The position numbers and the translations under genes are program-made. 64,000 nt of DNA from Sepioteuthis lessoniana. Its lineage: Eukaryota > Mollusca > Cephalopoda > Myopsida > Loliginidae. This document shows positions 12,086-22,846 of the stretch, one piece after another (position 1 is the stretch's first letter; the number at the start of each line of letters is the position of its first letter). Location: positions 163,287,213 through 163,351,212 of the forward strand of contig OY757904.1 of NCBI GenBank assembly GCA_963585895.1, given 5' to 3'. Below the pieces are notes generated by a model. It was not told the origin of the DNA, did not search any database, and worked only from the letters and a program-made list of their open reading frames with translations.

Positions 12086-12358
12086 CCATTAGGCCCAGTT
12101 TCCACAGATCTATATGCATACATTTTTTTTGCATACATTTTACTTTCTTCAAATTTTAACACACTTAAGTATTGTCTAAATAATCAATGTTTTCACTTAA
12201 ATTTTTTTGTTCTTATTTATTCATATTTACAGCAAAATTATATAAATATGTATATAGGTTAACCAAATTGAAATTATATTTGTATTCATATTCTACTTTA
12301 ATTACAAATTATTTGCTTAATTTCAAAATACCAGGAATAAGTGTTTACTATTAGCAAT

Positions 12359-12739
12359 GAAAAAAAAGAAAAAGCTTGACAGCAATTACACAAGAATGCT
12401 GCAAGCAATATCGAACAAGTCCTGGAGACAGCACCCCACAAAGCAGCAGCCACCAACCACCCATCACAAAAACTATCAAAATTAGATGAACCAGACATGC
12501 AAGACACTGCTTGAGAAGTAGGGACGAACTCATAAGTGATGTACTCCTGTAGACCCCTTCATATGGACGTGCAAAGGCAGGACAACCAACACGAACCTAC
12601 ATACAGCAGCTCTGTGCCGATACATGATGTAGCCCTGAAAACCTGCCGGAAGCAATGGACAATAGGAGGGGTGGCGAGAGAGGGTCAGAGATATCCGTGC
12701 TGATAGCGTGACATCATGATGATGATGATGATGATGATG
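12359..12739 (+). mobile_element. RTE 3' end with GAT tail and 9-bp TSD
   Basis: Plus-strand translation gives the C-terminal part of the same RTE type as 2-1208 (KLDSNYTRMLQAI, SWRQHPTKQQ, then YIQQLCADT and NLPEAMDNRR) with several stops and frameshifts. The element closes with a GAT repeat at 12712-12739. ATTAGCAAT flanks it at 12350-12358 and 12740-12748, so the insertion is a 381-bp 5'-truncated copy. It supplies the C-terminus lacking in the copy at the left edge. The HHHHHHHH run of a minus-strand frame here is just the GAT repeat. Confidence 0.88.
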
Positions 12740-12751
12740 ATTAGCAATAAA

Positions 12752-13120
12752 TAACTTACAGAAACTGATGTTTTTGTTTGGGAGAATCCAAAGTTTTGCA
12801 ATATTTTGGTAATAAGTGGCACAATTTGGCAGCACTAAATGCTTTTTTGCCAAAGTCATGAAAGTAATGAACCACATTGGATTCTGAGATGCTGAACTCA
12901 CCTGATACTCTCCAAGTGTTACACTCTGGATTTGTCTCTATGGTTTGGAGCTCATCCTCAGAACCCAAAGTTTTAGGCCTACCTGACCTTGCCTGATCAT
13001 CTCGTAGCCCGAGTGAAAATTTTAAAACTATCTGATTACACCTTTTGCACAATAAACGTTTTTGGTTGCTTTTGAACTTCCAAAGCATATGTTCCCCAAT
13101 TTAACTATCTGTGCAGCTTT
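12752..13120 (-). pseudogene. mariner transposase N-terminal remnant
   Basis: The minus strand reads LRDDQARSGRPKTLGSEDE, then NPECNTWRVSGEFSISES and VVHYFHDFGK, the N-terminal DNA-binding domain of a mariner transposase including the linker motif GRPK. The frame runs about 110 codons and then shifts (a second frame continues with PNCATYYQNIAKLW). The catalytic DDD domain is missing. The RTE copy lies directly against its downstream end, and the TSD ATTAGCAAT is made of this sequence, so the RTE inserted into or next to the mariner copy. Confidence 0.8.
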
Positions 13121-14410
13121 AAAATCACACACAGAGTGAACCAATGCTTAATGTGTCAACACACTAACTACCACAATACTACCAACCACAGCAAGTATCT
13201 GCAACAGCTTGAAATGTTTCAGTCTAGTGATATACACACTGCAAACTAGCACATACCAAAATAAGGCAAAATTTTTTATGCTCTTTCTTATAAAAGACTA
13301 TCAACAATTTGCAGTTTTTGATAATCTTCCATGACAATAGTCATTTTTAAGAAAATATTAAATGAAAATTCATAAAATTATTTTTCATTCCTTGGAAAAA
13401 TAGAATTTAAATTCAGAATCATTTTCAAAAAGCCACTTCTCAGGTTGATAAAAAGTTAAAAAAATGTTAGAAATTGAAGTCTAATTGAAGTCTAATTGAT
13501 CTATTTCATAGTAAAATCATTAACAATTCATTGTTATAACAAAATTATTTCCAATGCATTTTCTAACAATTTGCTTGAGACATTCTGATTGTTTAAGAAA
13601 TCTTTTTATTCACTTAGCAAAGTTTTCATCCAGTGTAGATTTAAAGCTAGTTTATGAAAATAAATAAATAAGATAGGATTAATTTGAGAATGCCTCTTTC
13701 TAGTCAATTAAATGGAAGTTATCATTGAGTTCTCTCCTCTTTCATTTAACTATTCACTCCTCTAGTATCACCTATTGCCATTTTCATTTCCAAACCAAAA
13801 TGAAATAATCTGTAGTCATCCATGAAGTCTGGTTGTTTCTAAGTGGAGTGAGTAAAGCAATTCAATTTATTGTGCAGTTTTTTATTTGATGAGAAACCAT
13901 TGATCCGCAGCAGGAAATATGTGACTGATTCAGAATTGAGGAAGATGATGAGGGTGCAGACATGAGTGCACAAGAATCAGGAGTAGGGTGTGGGGGAGAT
14001 GATAGAAGGTAAAAATCTAAGTGCTTTCAATATTGCAAATATCTTGACAGGTGATTTTGGAATGAAACAAAAAGCAAAAATAATCCTTAGAAATCTTTTG
14101 TTCCATTTGGAAAAACAGAAAAATACAGCCACACCCACACCTCACAGTTTTATTTACATTATTTATTTATTTATATATCAATAAAAGATTTTTGGGTAGA
14201 CATAATCTTATTTGCATCTCTCAGTATTTATGACTGGATTTATTTGTCATACAAATGAGATGAAATTTTATGCACAAAAGTTTTGGATTCAAATTTTAAG
14301 TTGTCAGTAAAGAAATTTTGATCTTCAACATTTCAGAAAACTAATTGTTTTTTCATTTTGTCAAACAACAATTTTAAAACTTGCATAAAAAAACTATTCA
14401 CATGAGGATT
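13121..14410. other. AT-rich DNA, no gene accepted
   Basis: The stretch 13900-14060 is less AT-rich and holds an 'eh1-like' FNIANIL in a 64-codon frame (13990-14184), but no homeodomain or splice-bounded exon is visible (see rejected items). Confidence 0.5.
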
Positions 14411-14417
14411 TACAATT

Positions 14418-14809
14418 CTACATAGGATCAGTGTTGTATTTGTGCACTCTGCCAAAATTCAAACGTGTCACTTCTGCCCACCTTCGGAACATGGCAATCC
14501 AATTTTTGAACTTTTCCTTAGCTGCATTCTTGTTTTTTAAAGAAATGCGGCAAAGAATACAGTTATAATGAGCCAAAAAAATTGACAGCACCTCCTCACC
14601 GCATTCTAAAGTGTGTGGGGTAGGTAATCTGATACCTTCATGACACAAGTTATGAGGACTGGACAGTTTTTGTTCTTGAGAATATGACAGGTAAATTGCT
14701 GCCATTTTAAATAATCAATTTTGCACTTGAACTTTGTTTGTGTCAGGTTTTGTCTACTGTGCAGCAAACAAGAGTCAGTTAGGTACTGTCTGTGCGAAAA
14801 GTTAGGCAC
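14418..14809 (-). other. Unrecognised overlapping open frames
   Basis: A 95-codon frame (14705-14418) and a 67-codon frame (14809-14606) overlap on the minus strand. The longer has Cys and His scattered (HTLECGEEVL, HYNCILC, MFRRWAEVTR) and more balanced composition than the surrounding AT-driven frames. It could be a decayed transposon ORF or part of an unknown gene. I do not recognise it and see no clear splice sites. Confidence 0.25.
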
Positions 14810-14871
14810 TGTCTGTGTGGAAAGTTAGGCACTGTCTGTGTGAAAAGTTAGGCACTGTCTGTGTGGAAAGC
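14775..14871. repeat. 24-bp minisatellite, about 4 units
   Basis: The unit AAAGTTAGGCACTGTCTGTG plus four variable bases is repeated head to tail about four times, immediately before the mariner pseudogene. Confidence 0.9.
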
Positions 14872-14879
14872 AGCACCAT

Positions 14880-15880
14880 AATTTGGAAACAGCATGCTGT
14901 TCTGCTTGGTATGCATGTTACAATCTCCAATATGAAAATTTCTGAGTGTTTGGATATCAGTCTAAGGCCCGAGTATAGTATTCAAAAAAAGATGGATGAA
15001 TTCAAGAAGGTATGGCAGCTCGGAAGCCTCACTCTGATTATTCTGATATGAAAAGAACTCCCAAATTTCTTGGTGAATTCCACGCTATGATTGACAATGA
15101 TCCCAACAAGTCAAGCAAGTTGATAGCCAGGAACATGGAAATGTCTGAGTTTCTTATCAGGCAGGTTGCACATGAAGACATTTGGTATTTCTCATACAAG
15201 ATGAGAAAGGGCCAATTTTCATCACAGGTGACGAGGGACAGGAGGAAAGACCATTCTGCAAAGCTTTTGAACAAACTCAAGCATCCTCTCTACCCAAGCA
15301 TTCTTTGGTTCTTCTGAGATGAGAATTTCTGCCAGGATCAGATGGTGAACTCACAGAACAATCATTGGCTTGCTCTGTCTCCACAAGATGTACCATTATC
15401 AATAATAACCAAATACCCAGTCCACATCATGTTGCTTGGGGTGGTCACAAGTGATGGTAACATTATGCCTTCATTCATCTTCCCACATGGTCACAGACTC
15501 AACATGGAGGCCTACATCAAGTGCTTTGAGGAGGTAGATCAAGAGAGTGGCTGCTGGAAGACTGTCTAGCAACAGGACTCTGTGCCATGCCACATAAGCA
15601 GGAGAAGCCAATGTTGGTAGGGAGAAAATCTCTACAACCACATCACCACTAACATCTGGTTGTCTAACTCCTCAGATTACAATCCCCTTAATTATTAAGT
15701 GTCAGATGAAGTTAAGTAAGAGACTAAGAAAACTCCATGCAACAACATCAAAGATGAACTGAAAAGGATAAGGTTAGCATTTACCAATTTAAATATAGAG
15801 ACCATTGGAAAGTCTTGCAGGAAATTCAGAAGTCATCTGGAGACAATGGTTGACACCAATGGTAATTTCTTTGAATAAAT
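14880..15880 (+). pseudogene. mariner-like (Tc1/mariner) transposase pseudogene
   Basis: Reading through shifts gives an almost complete transposase. The N-terminal HTH (VTISNMKISECLDISLRPEY) is followed after a frameshift near 15012 by ARKPHSDYSDMKRTP, MEMSEFLIRQVAHED, FSYKMRKGQF and KLLNKLKHPLYPSILWFF. A stop interrupts the first catalytic block (DENFCQDQ, about 15320). GVVTSDGNIMPSFIFPHG then leads to a second stop before QQDSVPCH (second Asp), and SDYNPLNY carries the third Asp, giving a DDD triad typical of the family. Scattered stops, indels and loss of about 25 residues before QQDSVPCH show it is dead. The neighbours are repeats only. Confidence 0.9.
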
Positions 15881-15889
15881 TTAATCAAT

Positions 15890-16335
15890 AGTATCTTAAG
15901 GTAATATCAAGCAATTTTGGTTAATATATCTGATATAGTGAGATATCAGTTTTATTTTTGTATAAGCATTGTAACTCATGATAAACTAAGCTTGGGCTAA
16001 ATTTGCCTTTATAGAGAGGTGAATAAATACTAGAATCAGAGCGTAGTATCATTGCACTATGAAAAAAGAATTACTCATAAAATATTCATGAATACACATT
16101 AATTTAAGTGGATAAGGGATAATAGAATTTCAGTTGGGTATTAAAAACTTTAATATTAAAGGAAAATTAAATAAAGATATTTAAAATAAAAATACATCTT
16201 TCTAGAAATAATCCCAAATTATTGTTAAATATAAATTCATATATAAATCTACAAGAATTTTGTGAAATACATTTTAAGTTATCCGGATATTGGATAGGAT
16301 ATATATTTTAGTTGTAAACAAAATAATTTTTTGAA
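15890..16335. other. AT-rich DNA, nothing recognised
   Basis: No coding motif, SINE landmark or tandem repeat seen. Confidence 0.6.
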
Positions 16336-16339
16336 TTTA

Positions 16340-16480
16340 AATGTTTTAGGCTATTCTATCAAAATTCCCATGTTTCTTGATTATAATCTGAGTCTAACAA
16401 TCATAATTCCTTTATTTTCTCTGCCATAATCCCTTGGTTGCCTTTACCATAATCCCTTCATCATTCCAACCATAGGTGAA
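16340..16480. repeat. Minisatellite (CCATAATCCCTT unit), short copy
   Basis: It opens with CTATCAAAATTCCCATGTTTC TTGATTATAATC, nearly identical to the opening of the longer array at 17980, and continues with degenerate units around CCATAATCCCTT. The two loci are copies of one repeat element 1.6 kb apart. Confidence 0.7.
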
Positions 16481-16743
16481 AGAGTTGAAATTATTTTAGA
16501 TAAAAATGAAATTAATAATATAATGGAATGGTTTTATTTATATCAAAATTATCAATTAAAAGTTGAAAAAGAAATGATTCTCAGAAAAGCACATATTATA
16601 TACTTTATAAACAAAACATTGATTTACTAATCTCTTAGAAAATCATACAAACGTCTATGGTCTAATGTTTTATCACTGATTATGATTAGATTTAAAAGTG
16701 GAGATTTGAATAAATTCTTAAACTTTTATGCATGTATTAACCC

Positions 16744-17023
16744 AAATCCTCTGCTATAGTCAGTATATGACACAAGGTCAATTTTTGCAGAGAGTTTAAT
16801 GGTTTGAATTAAAAATTTTCTTTCTCCTAGACTGGTTGTCATTCCAAGATTAAAGGACCTAGTCTACCCTACTATTTACCCATAGCTGGAAGATGAATAG
16901 CTGAATCTATACCTTTCCAAAGTGGTAGCACTATCTGAAATGCAAACAGCCTCATCCAGGATTTTTACTTGGATCACCATGTCCATTTCCAATGATGATA
17001 ACCGTTACACCATGAGCGCCTCC
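16744..17023 (-). mobile_element. SINE family B, minus strand
   Basis: On the minus strand it starts with a tRNA-like head: A box GGTGTAACGGTTATCAT, then a decayed B-box region. The body contains AGCTATGGGTAAATAGTAGG and CTAGGTCC, and the 3' end TTGACCTTGTGTCATA. The same landmarks recur in order at 48305-48593 (minus) and 25583-25930 (plus). Ends are approximate because no TSD was found. Confidence 0.8.
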
Positions 17024-17186
17024 TTAAAATGTGAAGTTTGTCTTCACTCTGTTTTTAACATTTTTTTCATAATTAGTATTGACAGAAGTAAAATATGATT
17101 GGGTGCTGAAAAGTTCTCATTCTCATAAAAAAGAATAACAATTTGGTAAAAGAAACTTGAGACACAATGTGCCAAGTGTATTGAAT

Positions 17187-17188
17187 AG

Positions 17189-17235
<47 letters not shown>

Positions 17236-17375
17236 AGTTAAGCTGACAGCATGGATTTCCTTGACTCTTTCTCACCATCCATTCCTTCCAGCAGATCCTT
17301 GAAAAGATATCCAATGTCTGCAAAGTGCTTACTGGTCATCCACCCTTGGCACATCCATGTGTAGGGGTCCAATTG
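17187..17375 (-). mobile_element. Second RTE-type 3' end with GAT tail, minus strand
   Basis: On the minus strand a short coding remnant (WTPTHGCAKGGWP, then DLLEGMDGEKESRKSM) has the layout of an RTE C-terminus and ends in a GAT repeat (CAT on plus, 17189-17235). Its wording differs from 12359-12739, so it is a different subfamily. Severely 5'-truncated. Confidence 0.6.
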
Positions 17376-17975
17376 CAGAAATATAAATATATGGAATAAT
17401 AAGTATATTTCTTGGTTGGATTAAGAACTTTTCAACACCTTCTCATATAAACTTATTTATCTTTGATAATTGAATAATTGCCAATATCAACAGTTATTTT
17501 CAATGTCATTATTTCAAATTTTTTCACTTTCAAATATTTTACATTCAGAAAATATGAACCAAACACACTTGGATTGAGTTTTTTGAAATGCACAGCAAGT
17601 AAGTTTTGGCCGTTGTTGTCGTTGTTATTATTGTTAATAATAATAATAATAATAATATCATTATTCTTTTTATATTTTTTATATTTTTATATTCATTGTA
17701 AATATTTTCAACATAAAATTATATCCATATTTCTTGAATGATAAATTTATCAATTAATATTTAGATGGTTACTTGTTTACTTCTTTATCAGAAAGATTGG
17801 CTATTTTATCTTATGAAGAAAGAATTTGTATATTCATAAATATCTTTATGTTGAAATCTGTGAAAATATTTCCAAAGAAAACTGATACAAATCTTTTATA
17901 TCTGCTTATGTTATAATTTCATCATGTGTTTCTCTGTTGATAATTGCTAATATTTTGGTATCATTATTCCGTTGA
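17376..17975. other. AT-rich DNA with a TTA/AAT microsatellite
   Basis: An impure trinucleotide repeat lies at about 17623-17657. Nothing else is recognised. Confidence 0.55.
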
Positions 17976-17979
17976 TGGA

Positions 17980-18235
17980 TATTCTATCAAGATTCCCAGG
18001 TTTCTTGATTATAATCCCTTGATGTTCTCCACCATAATCTCTTAGTCTTCTCAACCATAATCCTTTGATCTTTCCAACTAGATTCCTTCAATCTTGTCTA
18101 CCATAATCCTTTGATCTTTAGTATAATCCTTTCATCTTCTCTACCATAATCCTTTGATCTTTCCTTCCGTAATCCTTTCTGGGTCTTCTATGCCATAATC
18201 CTTTGGTCTTCTCTATCACAATTTTTGTGGTTTCA
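17980..18235. repeat. Minisatellite, about 23-bp unit, 8 or so degenerate copies
   Basis: Units resembling CCATAATCCTTTGATCTTCT follow one another with indels. The left edge CTATCAAGATTCCCAGG matches the array at 16340. Confidence 0.8.
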
Positions 18236-18365
18236 ACATTCTAATGAATATAGTATCTTATGCTTTATTTGAACATGCCATCTTTTAATGTGTGTCTTTT
18301 AATACTTAAGAATTCACTGCAACTCGCTAAAAAAATTCTGATTTTATCCTTTTTAAACAAGTATA

Positions 18366-18621
18366 GTAAGTAAAGTTGGCAACTGTAGTTGAGGGCAACC
18401 AGAAGGCTCCCTTTTCAATAGCTACTACACCAAGGTATAGGGGAGGGCACTACTCCTTTCCTTGGATTGCTCCACTTTACCCTTGATACATACCTTATAT
18501 TGCTGAGTGTTAAGCAAGGAGGTATCAAGTACCATTTTTAAAGTCTTTGGTATGACGTGACATGGGATTGAACCCAGGTCTCCTGGCAAACACTCTACCC
18601 ACTAGGCCAATGAGCCGGTTT
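18366..18621 (-). mobile_element. SINE family A with 9-bp TSD, minus strand
   Basis: The complement has the tRNA-like head with B box GGGTTCAATCCC, then the body landmarks listed for 11828 in the same order. ACAAGTATA flanks it at 18357-18365 and 18622-18630, setting a 256-bp insertion. Confidence 0.88.
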
Positions 18622-18716
18622 ACAAGTATAATCACTTTTATTTAATAAAAAATGGTTTTATTCCTGTTTAATATATGCTTGTGTTTTTAAAAATCTAAGG
18701 TACAGGAATATTCTAG

Positions 18717-19975
18717 TGTCACGTGGTCTGCCACTGAGAGGAGAGAAATAAGATCCATTTCCCCTACCCTTCTGTGTTTGAATTAACAGGCCTCAAAGAT
18801 TGACCGTTAAAAGAAGGATATGAATAGAGGTCAATTCCTCACAGCCGAAGTAACGAATCCAGTTAGAATGTAGGTCAAGCTATCTGCACTCCATAACCCC
18901 AAACGGTTGGATAGAGAAGGGGATATAGAGGTCATGATAGTAGCCCGAATGAATCGCCTGACAGGGTGAGGAAGAAGAAAGAGGCCAAATGATTGGCCAG
19001 AACCCTAAAGCCGGAAGAAGTAGCCCTTTCGTCAGAGGAAATTGGGATAAAGAATTCAGTTTTTAAGATGGAGGTCGCCGAGAGAGGACGTGGGATCTGA
19101 TGCCAAAACTCCATGCGAAGAACCAGAGCCGAGTTTTAGGACAACAGTTGGCATGACAAGATGTATTGAAACTGTCGCCAAAACTCTGGGCGAAGAAGAG
19201 CGGAAAGAATCTTGGACAAGAAGATAACCAGTGCCTTCAAGCCAAGCTGTACAGAATTCCACTAGCTCGTAAAAAGAAAAGAAATCTCAGAAGAAACCCG
19301 TCGAAAAAGCTAAGTAAACCCTAAAATCGTCTTCTCCCTCCACCCTTCCTAAGTATGGCCATTGTATGCTCTCTCTCTCTCTCAATTTAAAGAAAGATGA
19401 AAGAAAGGAAAAACGAAGAAAGAAAGACGTTTGTATTTGATATTGTCTGCTGGTAATATAGCCAGCACCTTAAATATTTGTTTGTGTCCGCACGTATGAA
19501 AAACCTTGTTATATTTTAAATGTCCCCTTGTGTCGAAACTTATTCGTTGTGTTGTTTGCCTATCGAGTTGCCTTCTCTTGCATATTCCTTTTCCACTTCA
19601 TTCATTTCAATTTATTCTCGTTAAATGTCCTATTCGCCTTTAAAAATATCACACGGGAAATTGGAATTGCCAACTACAAATAATAATATCTTATCTCAAC
19701 CTAGAGGCCCATATCTTCCATTATCCTAGGGGCGTAGGAAGAGGAAGTGGTCTGGTGGGTGTGTGTGTAATGTGAAATTTGGAAACCCCCTTGCCAGCGG
19801 CGGTCAGTCTAGCCTCAAGTTAACCCCCACATTATCTGCCAGTTCCCCTACACCCAAAAAGGGAATCTTAACTAGGACTTATTTTGCGAGGGATCAAGTG
19901 CCAGACTGCCTCAACTTCACATGTGCAAAAAAAATAAACTCCCGTCCTGGGATAAATATTTTAGGCACCATCACA
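18717..19975 (+). mobile_element. Solo LTR-like element (1259 bp), family also at 32330
   Basis: It begins TGTCACGTGG and ends CCATCACA, with CTAG on both sides (18713-18716, 19976-19979) as a 4-bp TSD. An AATAAA at about 19932 lies about 40 bp from the right end and is conserved in the sister copy, which argues for plus orientation. The sister copy on the opposite strand at 32330-33387 matches at both ends and in blocks such as CTTGCCAGCGGCGGTCAGTCT and GGATCAAGTGCCAG. No protease, RT or integrase is present. The 60- to 73-codon frames inside are not conserved between the two copies and are not genes. Confidence 0.75.
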
Positions 19976-20548
19976 CTAGTATGACTCTATTATAAAATAA
20001 GATTACATTTGATTCTAAAAAATAAATGACAAAATAAGAAGATAGACACAAAAACAGTAAATTTACTCAATATGGCTACCATTGTTTTTTCAATTATTGT
20101 ATCAAGATGCCTTTGAAACAATTTGCATGCCTTCAGAATAAATTCTTCAAACATTTTATTCCATTTCTCATCAATAGCAGTCCTAAGTGAAACAATATTT
20201 GGGTGGGAAGTTGTATTTTTTTTTTTTTGTTTTGCTTTCTATAACATCCCATATAGCCTAGTCAAGGGGTTTAAGGTTTGGGCTTAAATCTTGTTTAATT
20301 GCTGTCCTCACAGTTTTCTCATTGACTTTCAATTTATTAGTAAGCTTTCTTATTGATGTTACAGGCTCCTTTTTAATTACTGTAACAAGAGCAATTAAAT
20401 AGTTTTCTTTTCATTTTTTGTTCAATCTTCTACTCTCCCTTTTCCTTAAAAACCTCTTTTTCTGTAAAAGATTTTTCTTTGCTTTGTATACATAAACAAA
20501 GAAACTTTGGCTTGGTTTTGGTGTTAAGCAAATCATGGATTCTTCATC

Positions 20549-21179
20549 TGTTATAAAATAGCCGAGGGATTTCGGTTCATGCCTTTGAGTTTAGTTAGGC
20601 TGAGAACCTTTCGGCTCAGCACATGGGTTGGTTGGGTGTAACATTGAAGCAGGTGTTAACGCGGGTGCGCGCGGGCGGATGGAGGAGTCACTCAGATGTC
20701 ATAACAGTCCGAGACGATACTGGGTGACAAGGTGCGGGCGACGTCATGCACCGGAAGCACGCAGAAGTTTGTGTGAGAATTTGAAGAAAATAAGAGTCAA
20801 GTACTTGATGCCAAATGAAGAGGTTCGACTTTTGGAGCTCGCAGACACAAGGCGAACTTGCGCCCTAATGGGGCTGCAAGAGTCGGGTACTAGACGCCAA
20901 ACGAGAAGGATCGATTTTTTGGAGCTCGCAGGCGCAAGGCGAACTTGCGCCCTATGGGGGCCGCACAAGATGGGGTCCAAATGAATAAGACAGCATAGAA
21001 GATTGTGTCTCTCCTCCTTACGTTGAAACCTTTAACTCGAAGTTAATAAAAAGGTTTCGTACCTGAACAAGAAGTCGTTACGTGTTTTCGAATTCCGAGA
21101 TTCCTATGTTCTTTATATGTACTATCGTTATGAACATTATCTGTCTATTTCCTGAATAGCCATATCTGCTGGTGGTACA
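20549..21179 (+). mobile_element. Probable solo LTR (631 bp) nested in mariner
   Basis: A GC-rich block with TGTTATAAAATAG at the left and GGTGGTACA at the right (TG...CA) flanked by CATC at 20545-20548 and 21180-21183. AATAAA lies at about 21044. Removing it rejoins the mariner copy around it. It contains a tandem 86-bp duplication. The 4-bp TSD is short enough to occur by chance, so the exact ends are less certain than those at 7481. Confidence 0.6.
20792..20963. repeat. 86-bp tandem duplication inside the LTR
   Basis: 20792-20877 and 20878-20963 are adjacent copies, both beginning AAGAGTC and containing GGAGCTCGCAG and CAAGGCGAACTTGCGCCCTA, with scattered substitutions. Confidence 0.92.
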
Positions 21180-21570
21180 CATCATTTCTTTTCTAGCTCA
21201 CTCATATTGAGCTGAATTTTCATTTAAAAGTGCTCGAATAATGAGAGGTAATCAGGAAAATTTAGGTTTATCATATTTTATTAAAAAATTAGACTAATCA
21301 GACTAAAAAAAAGTTTTAAAAATTATTCCATATTTTGCTTCCACACCCTGTATATGTGTGATAAGAGGGTTATAAATGGTTTTAGTTGTCACAGCATCAT
21401 CTAATCCTAAAATCCGATAATTTCACCAGAATCTTGAACCATATCACTTGAAATTGTGGGCACACACACACATGTGAATCAGACAGTTAGTATCTCAATT
21501 TGCATCTGAAATCTTCGCAGTAAAAGGATTGATCTATATTATTAATATTCAATACATTGACAAGAAAGGA

Positions 21571-21696
21571 TCGGTTGGTTGGTTGGTTTGGTTGTTTAAT
21601 GGCATATCAACCTTTGTAGATTATTTAATGCCAATGCGCCACCCTTTTATAAGGACAGTATTGGTACTATTTAACCCATAGCCGCAAGGATAAGGG
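21571..21696 (-). mobile_element. 5'-truncated SINE family C with 12-bp TSD
   Basis: Only the tail is present: on plus it reads as repeated GGTT, then AATGGCATATCAACCTTTGT and ATTATTTAATGCC. GACAAGAAAGGA flanks it at 21559-21570 and 21697-21708. Confidence 0.85.
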
Positions 21697-21927
21697 GACA
21701 AGAAAGGAAGATATGTTGGAAAACAAATATACTTTTGTATACTATTTTGCTATACTTTTTTCATCATGAACACATATAGACTCATTGATATACATATGTA
21801 TATATATATATATATTCACAAATGTAAGGATAATCTAGCATAAGTTGACTAATGTGAGAACTGAACTCATTCTAGTGTATTAACAGCCTTTTAATTAGAT
21901 TTCTAACTATTATCTCACAGAAACATA

Positions 21928-22814
21928 CAGGGTGAAATGATAAAATTGTCACCCTAGAAAAGACGACATGATTCCATTTCCGTTTAATGAAAACCGGTTT
22001 TCTTTTTTTGTTGCAGACCATCTACTAGTTGGCCAGTTGTGTACAAATCCCAAGAGCTGATAGAAGCCTTCTATCATGTCTGAAAGTGACTCAATGTTCA
22101 ACGAGCGAGATCGGAGATGTGCCACAGTACAACTCATGCTCTCTACCGATCCAAGTTATGACAACAGGACCATTGCCAGCACCATCAAAATGCAAATCTG
22201 GATGGTTCAACGCTTGAGGGCATAGCTCAATGCATCGGACGACCCTTTGGAGGTGGAGGAGCAGAAGGCCACATCATGCCACCTCACATCTTCGAAGTCG
22301 GCTTGAAAGTCAACACCAAAGTTTACCTGGATGTGCTGAAGAGTGTGGTGATCCCCTGGTGCAATCAGGTGGCTGGTGGCAGACCCTGGGTATAGCAGCA
22401 GGACTCGGCGCTGGCCCACAACTCCAGAGAGACCCAGGCTTGGCTTTAGGAGTGCTACGACTTTGTACCCTTCTCTCAGTGGTCCCCCTCCTCCCCTGAC
22501 CTGAACCCACTGGACTACTTCGTTTGGTCATACGCCGAGAACATCACCAACATGACCTCCCATAACACCAAAACCAGCCTGATTACTGCCATCTGCCGAG
22601 TATTCGCTGAGCTCCCGACAGAGCTTGTGGAAAAGGCATGCTCCCAGTTCCAGATCCATATCCAGGAGGTGATTGAGGCTGAAAGCGGCTACATTGAATA
22701 GATGTCAGCTCTACTACATAATCAAGTTACCTGAATTGATTTTTTCAATAAAATCTTTAAAATAAAGCTGTAGTGTTATTTTCTTTAGGACGACAATTTT
22801 ACCGTTCCACCCTG
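21928..22814 (+). mobile_element. Internally deleted mariner with intact ends
   Basis: Both ends are present: CAGGGTGAAATGATAAAATTG at the left and its inverted partner at the right (22790-22814), with TA on each side. The transposase starts at ATG 22078 (MSESDSMFNERDRR, then an HTH block TIASTIKMQIWMVQRL). A large deletion near 22265 fuses this to the catalytic half in another frame (IMPPHIFEVG, VYLDVLKSVVIPWCNQ), removing the first catalytic Asp. The second (QQDSALAH) and third (SSPDLNPLDYF) Asp are kept. Two TAG stops interrupt it, near 22393 and 22450. The C-terminus ends normally at 22699. Dead by itself, but its ends could be recognised by a related transposase. Confidence 0.92.
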
Positions 22815-22846
22815 TACTTATCTATCTATCTATCTATTTCAGTATG

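Larger units (their letters stand above)
19990..21352 (-). pseudogene. Internally deleted mariner transposase, split by an LTR
   Basis: On the minus strand the element starts at 21352 with TACAGGGTGTGGAAGC, a mariner-type terminal repeat, and the coding part runs toward 20040. The HTH region (KKEPVTSIRKLTNKLKVNEK TVRTAIKQDL) is joined directly to the last catalytic block (SPNLKPLD, stop, AIWDVIESK), so the middle of the transposase with two of the three catalytic Asp residues is gone and the third has become Asn. A 631-bp LTR sits inside at 20549-21179. The left terminus is unclear; TACAGG at 18701 just outside the 18717 LTR is a possible remnant. Confidence 0.75.

Noticed and set aside
12712-12740. 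Poly-His protein segment on the minus strand
   Set aside because: It is the GAT-repeat tail of the plus-strand RTE copy read in antisense.
13990-14184. FNIANIL resembling an eh1 repressor motif of homeobox genes
   Set aside because: No homeodomain, conserved exon or splice junction nearby, and the surrounding frame is AT-driven; a seven-residue degenerate motif is expected by chance.
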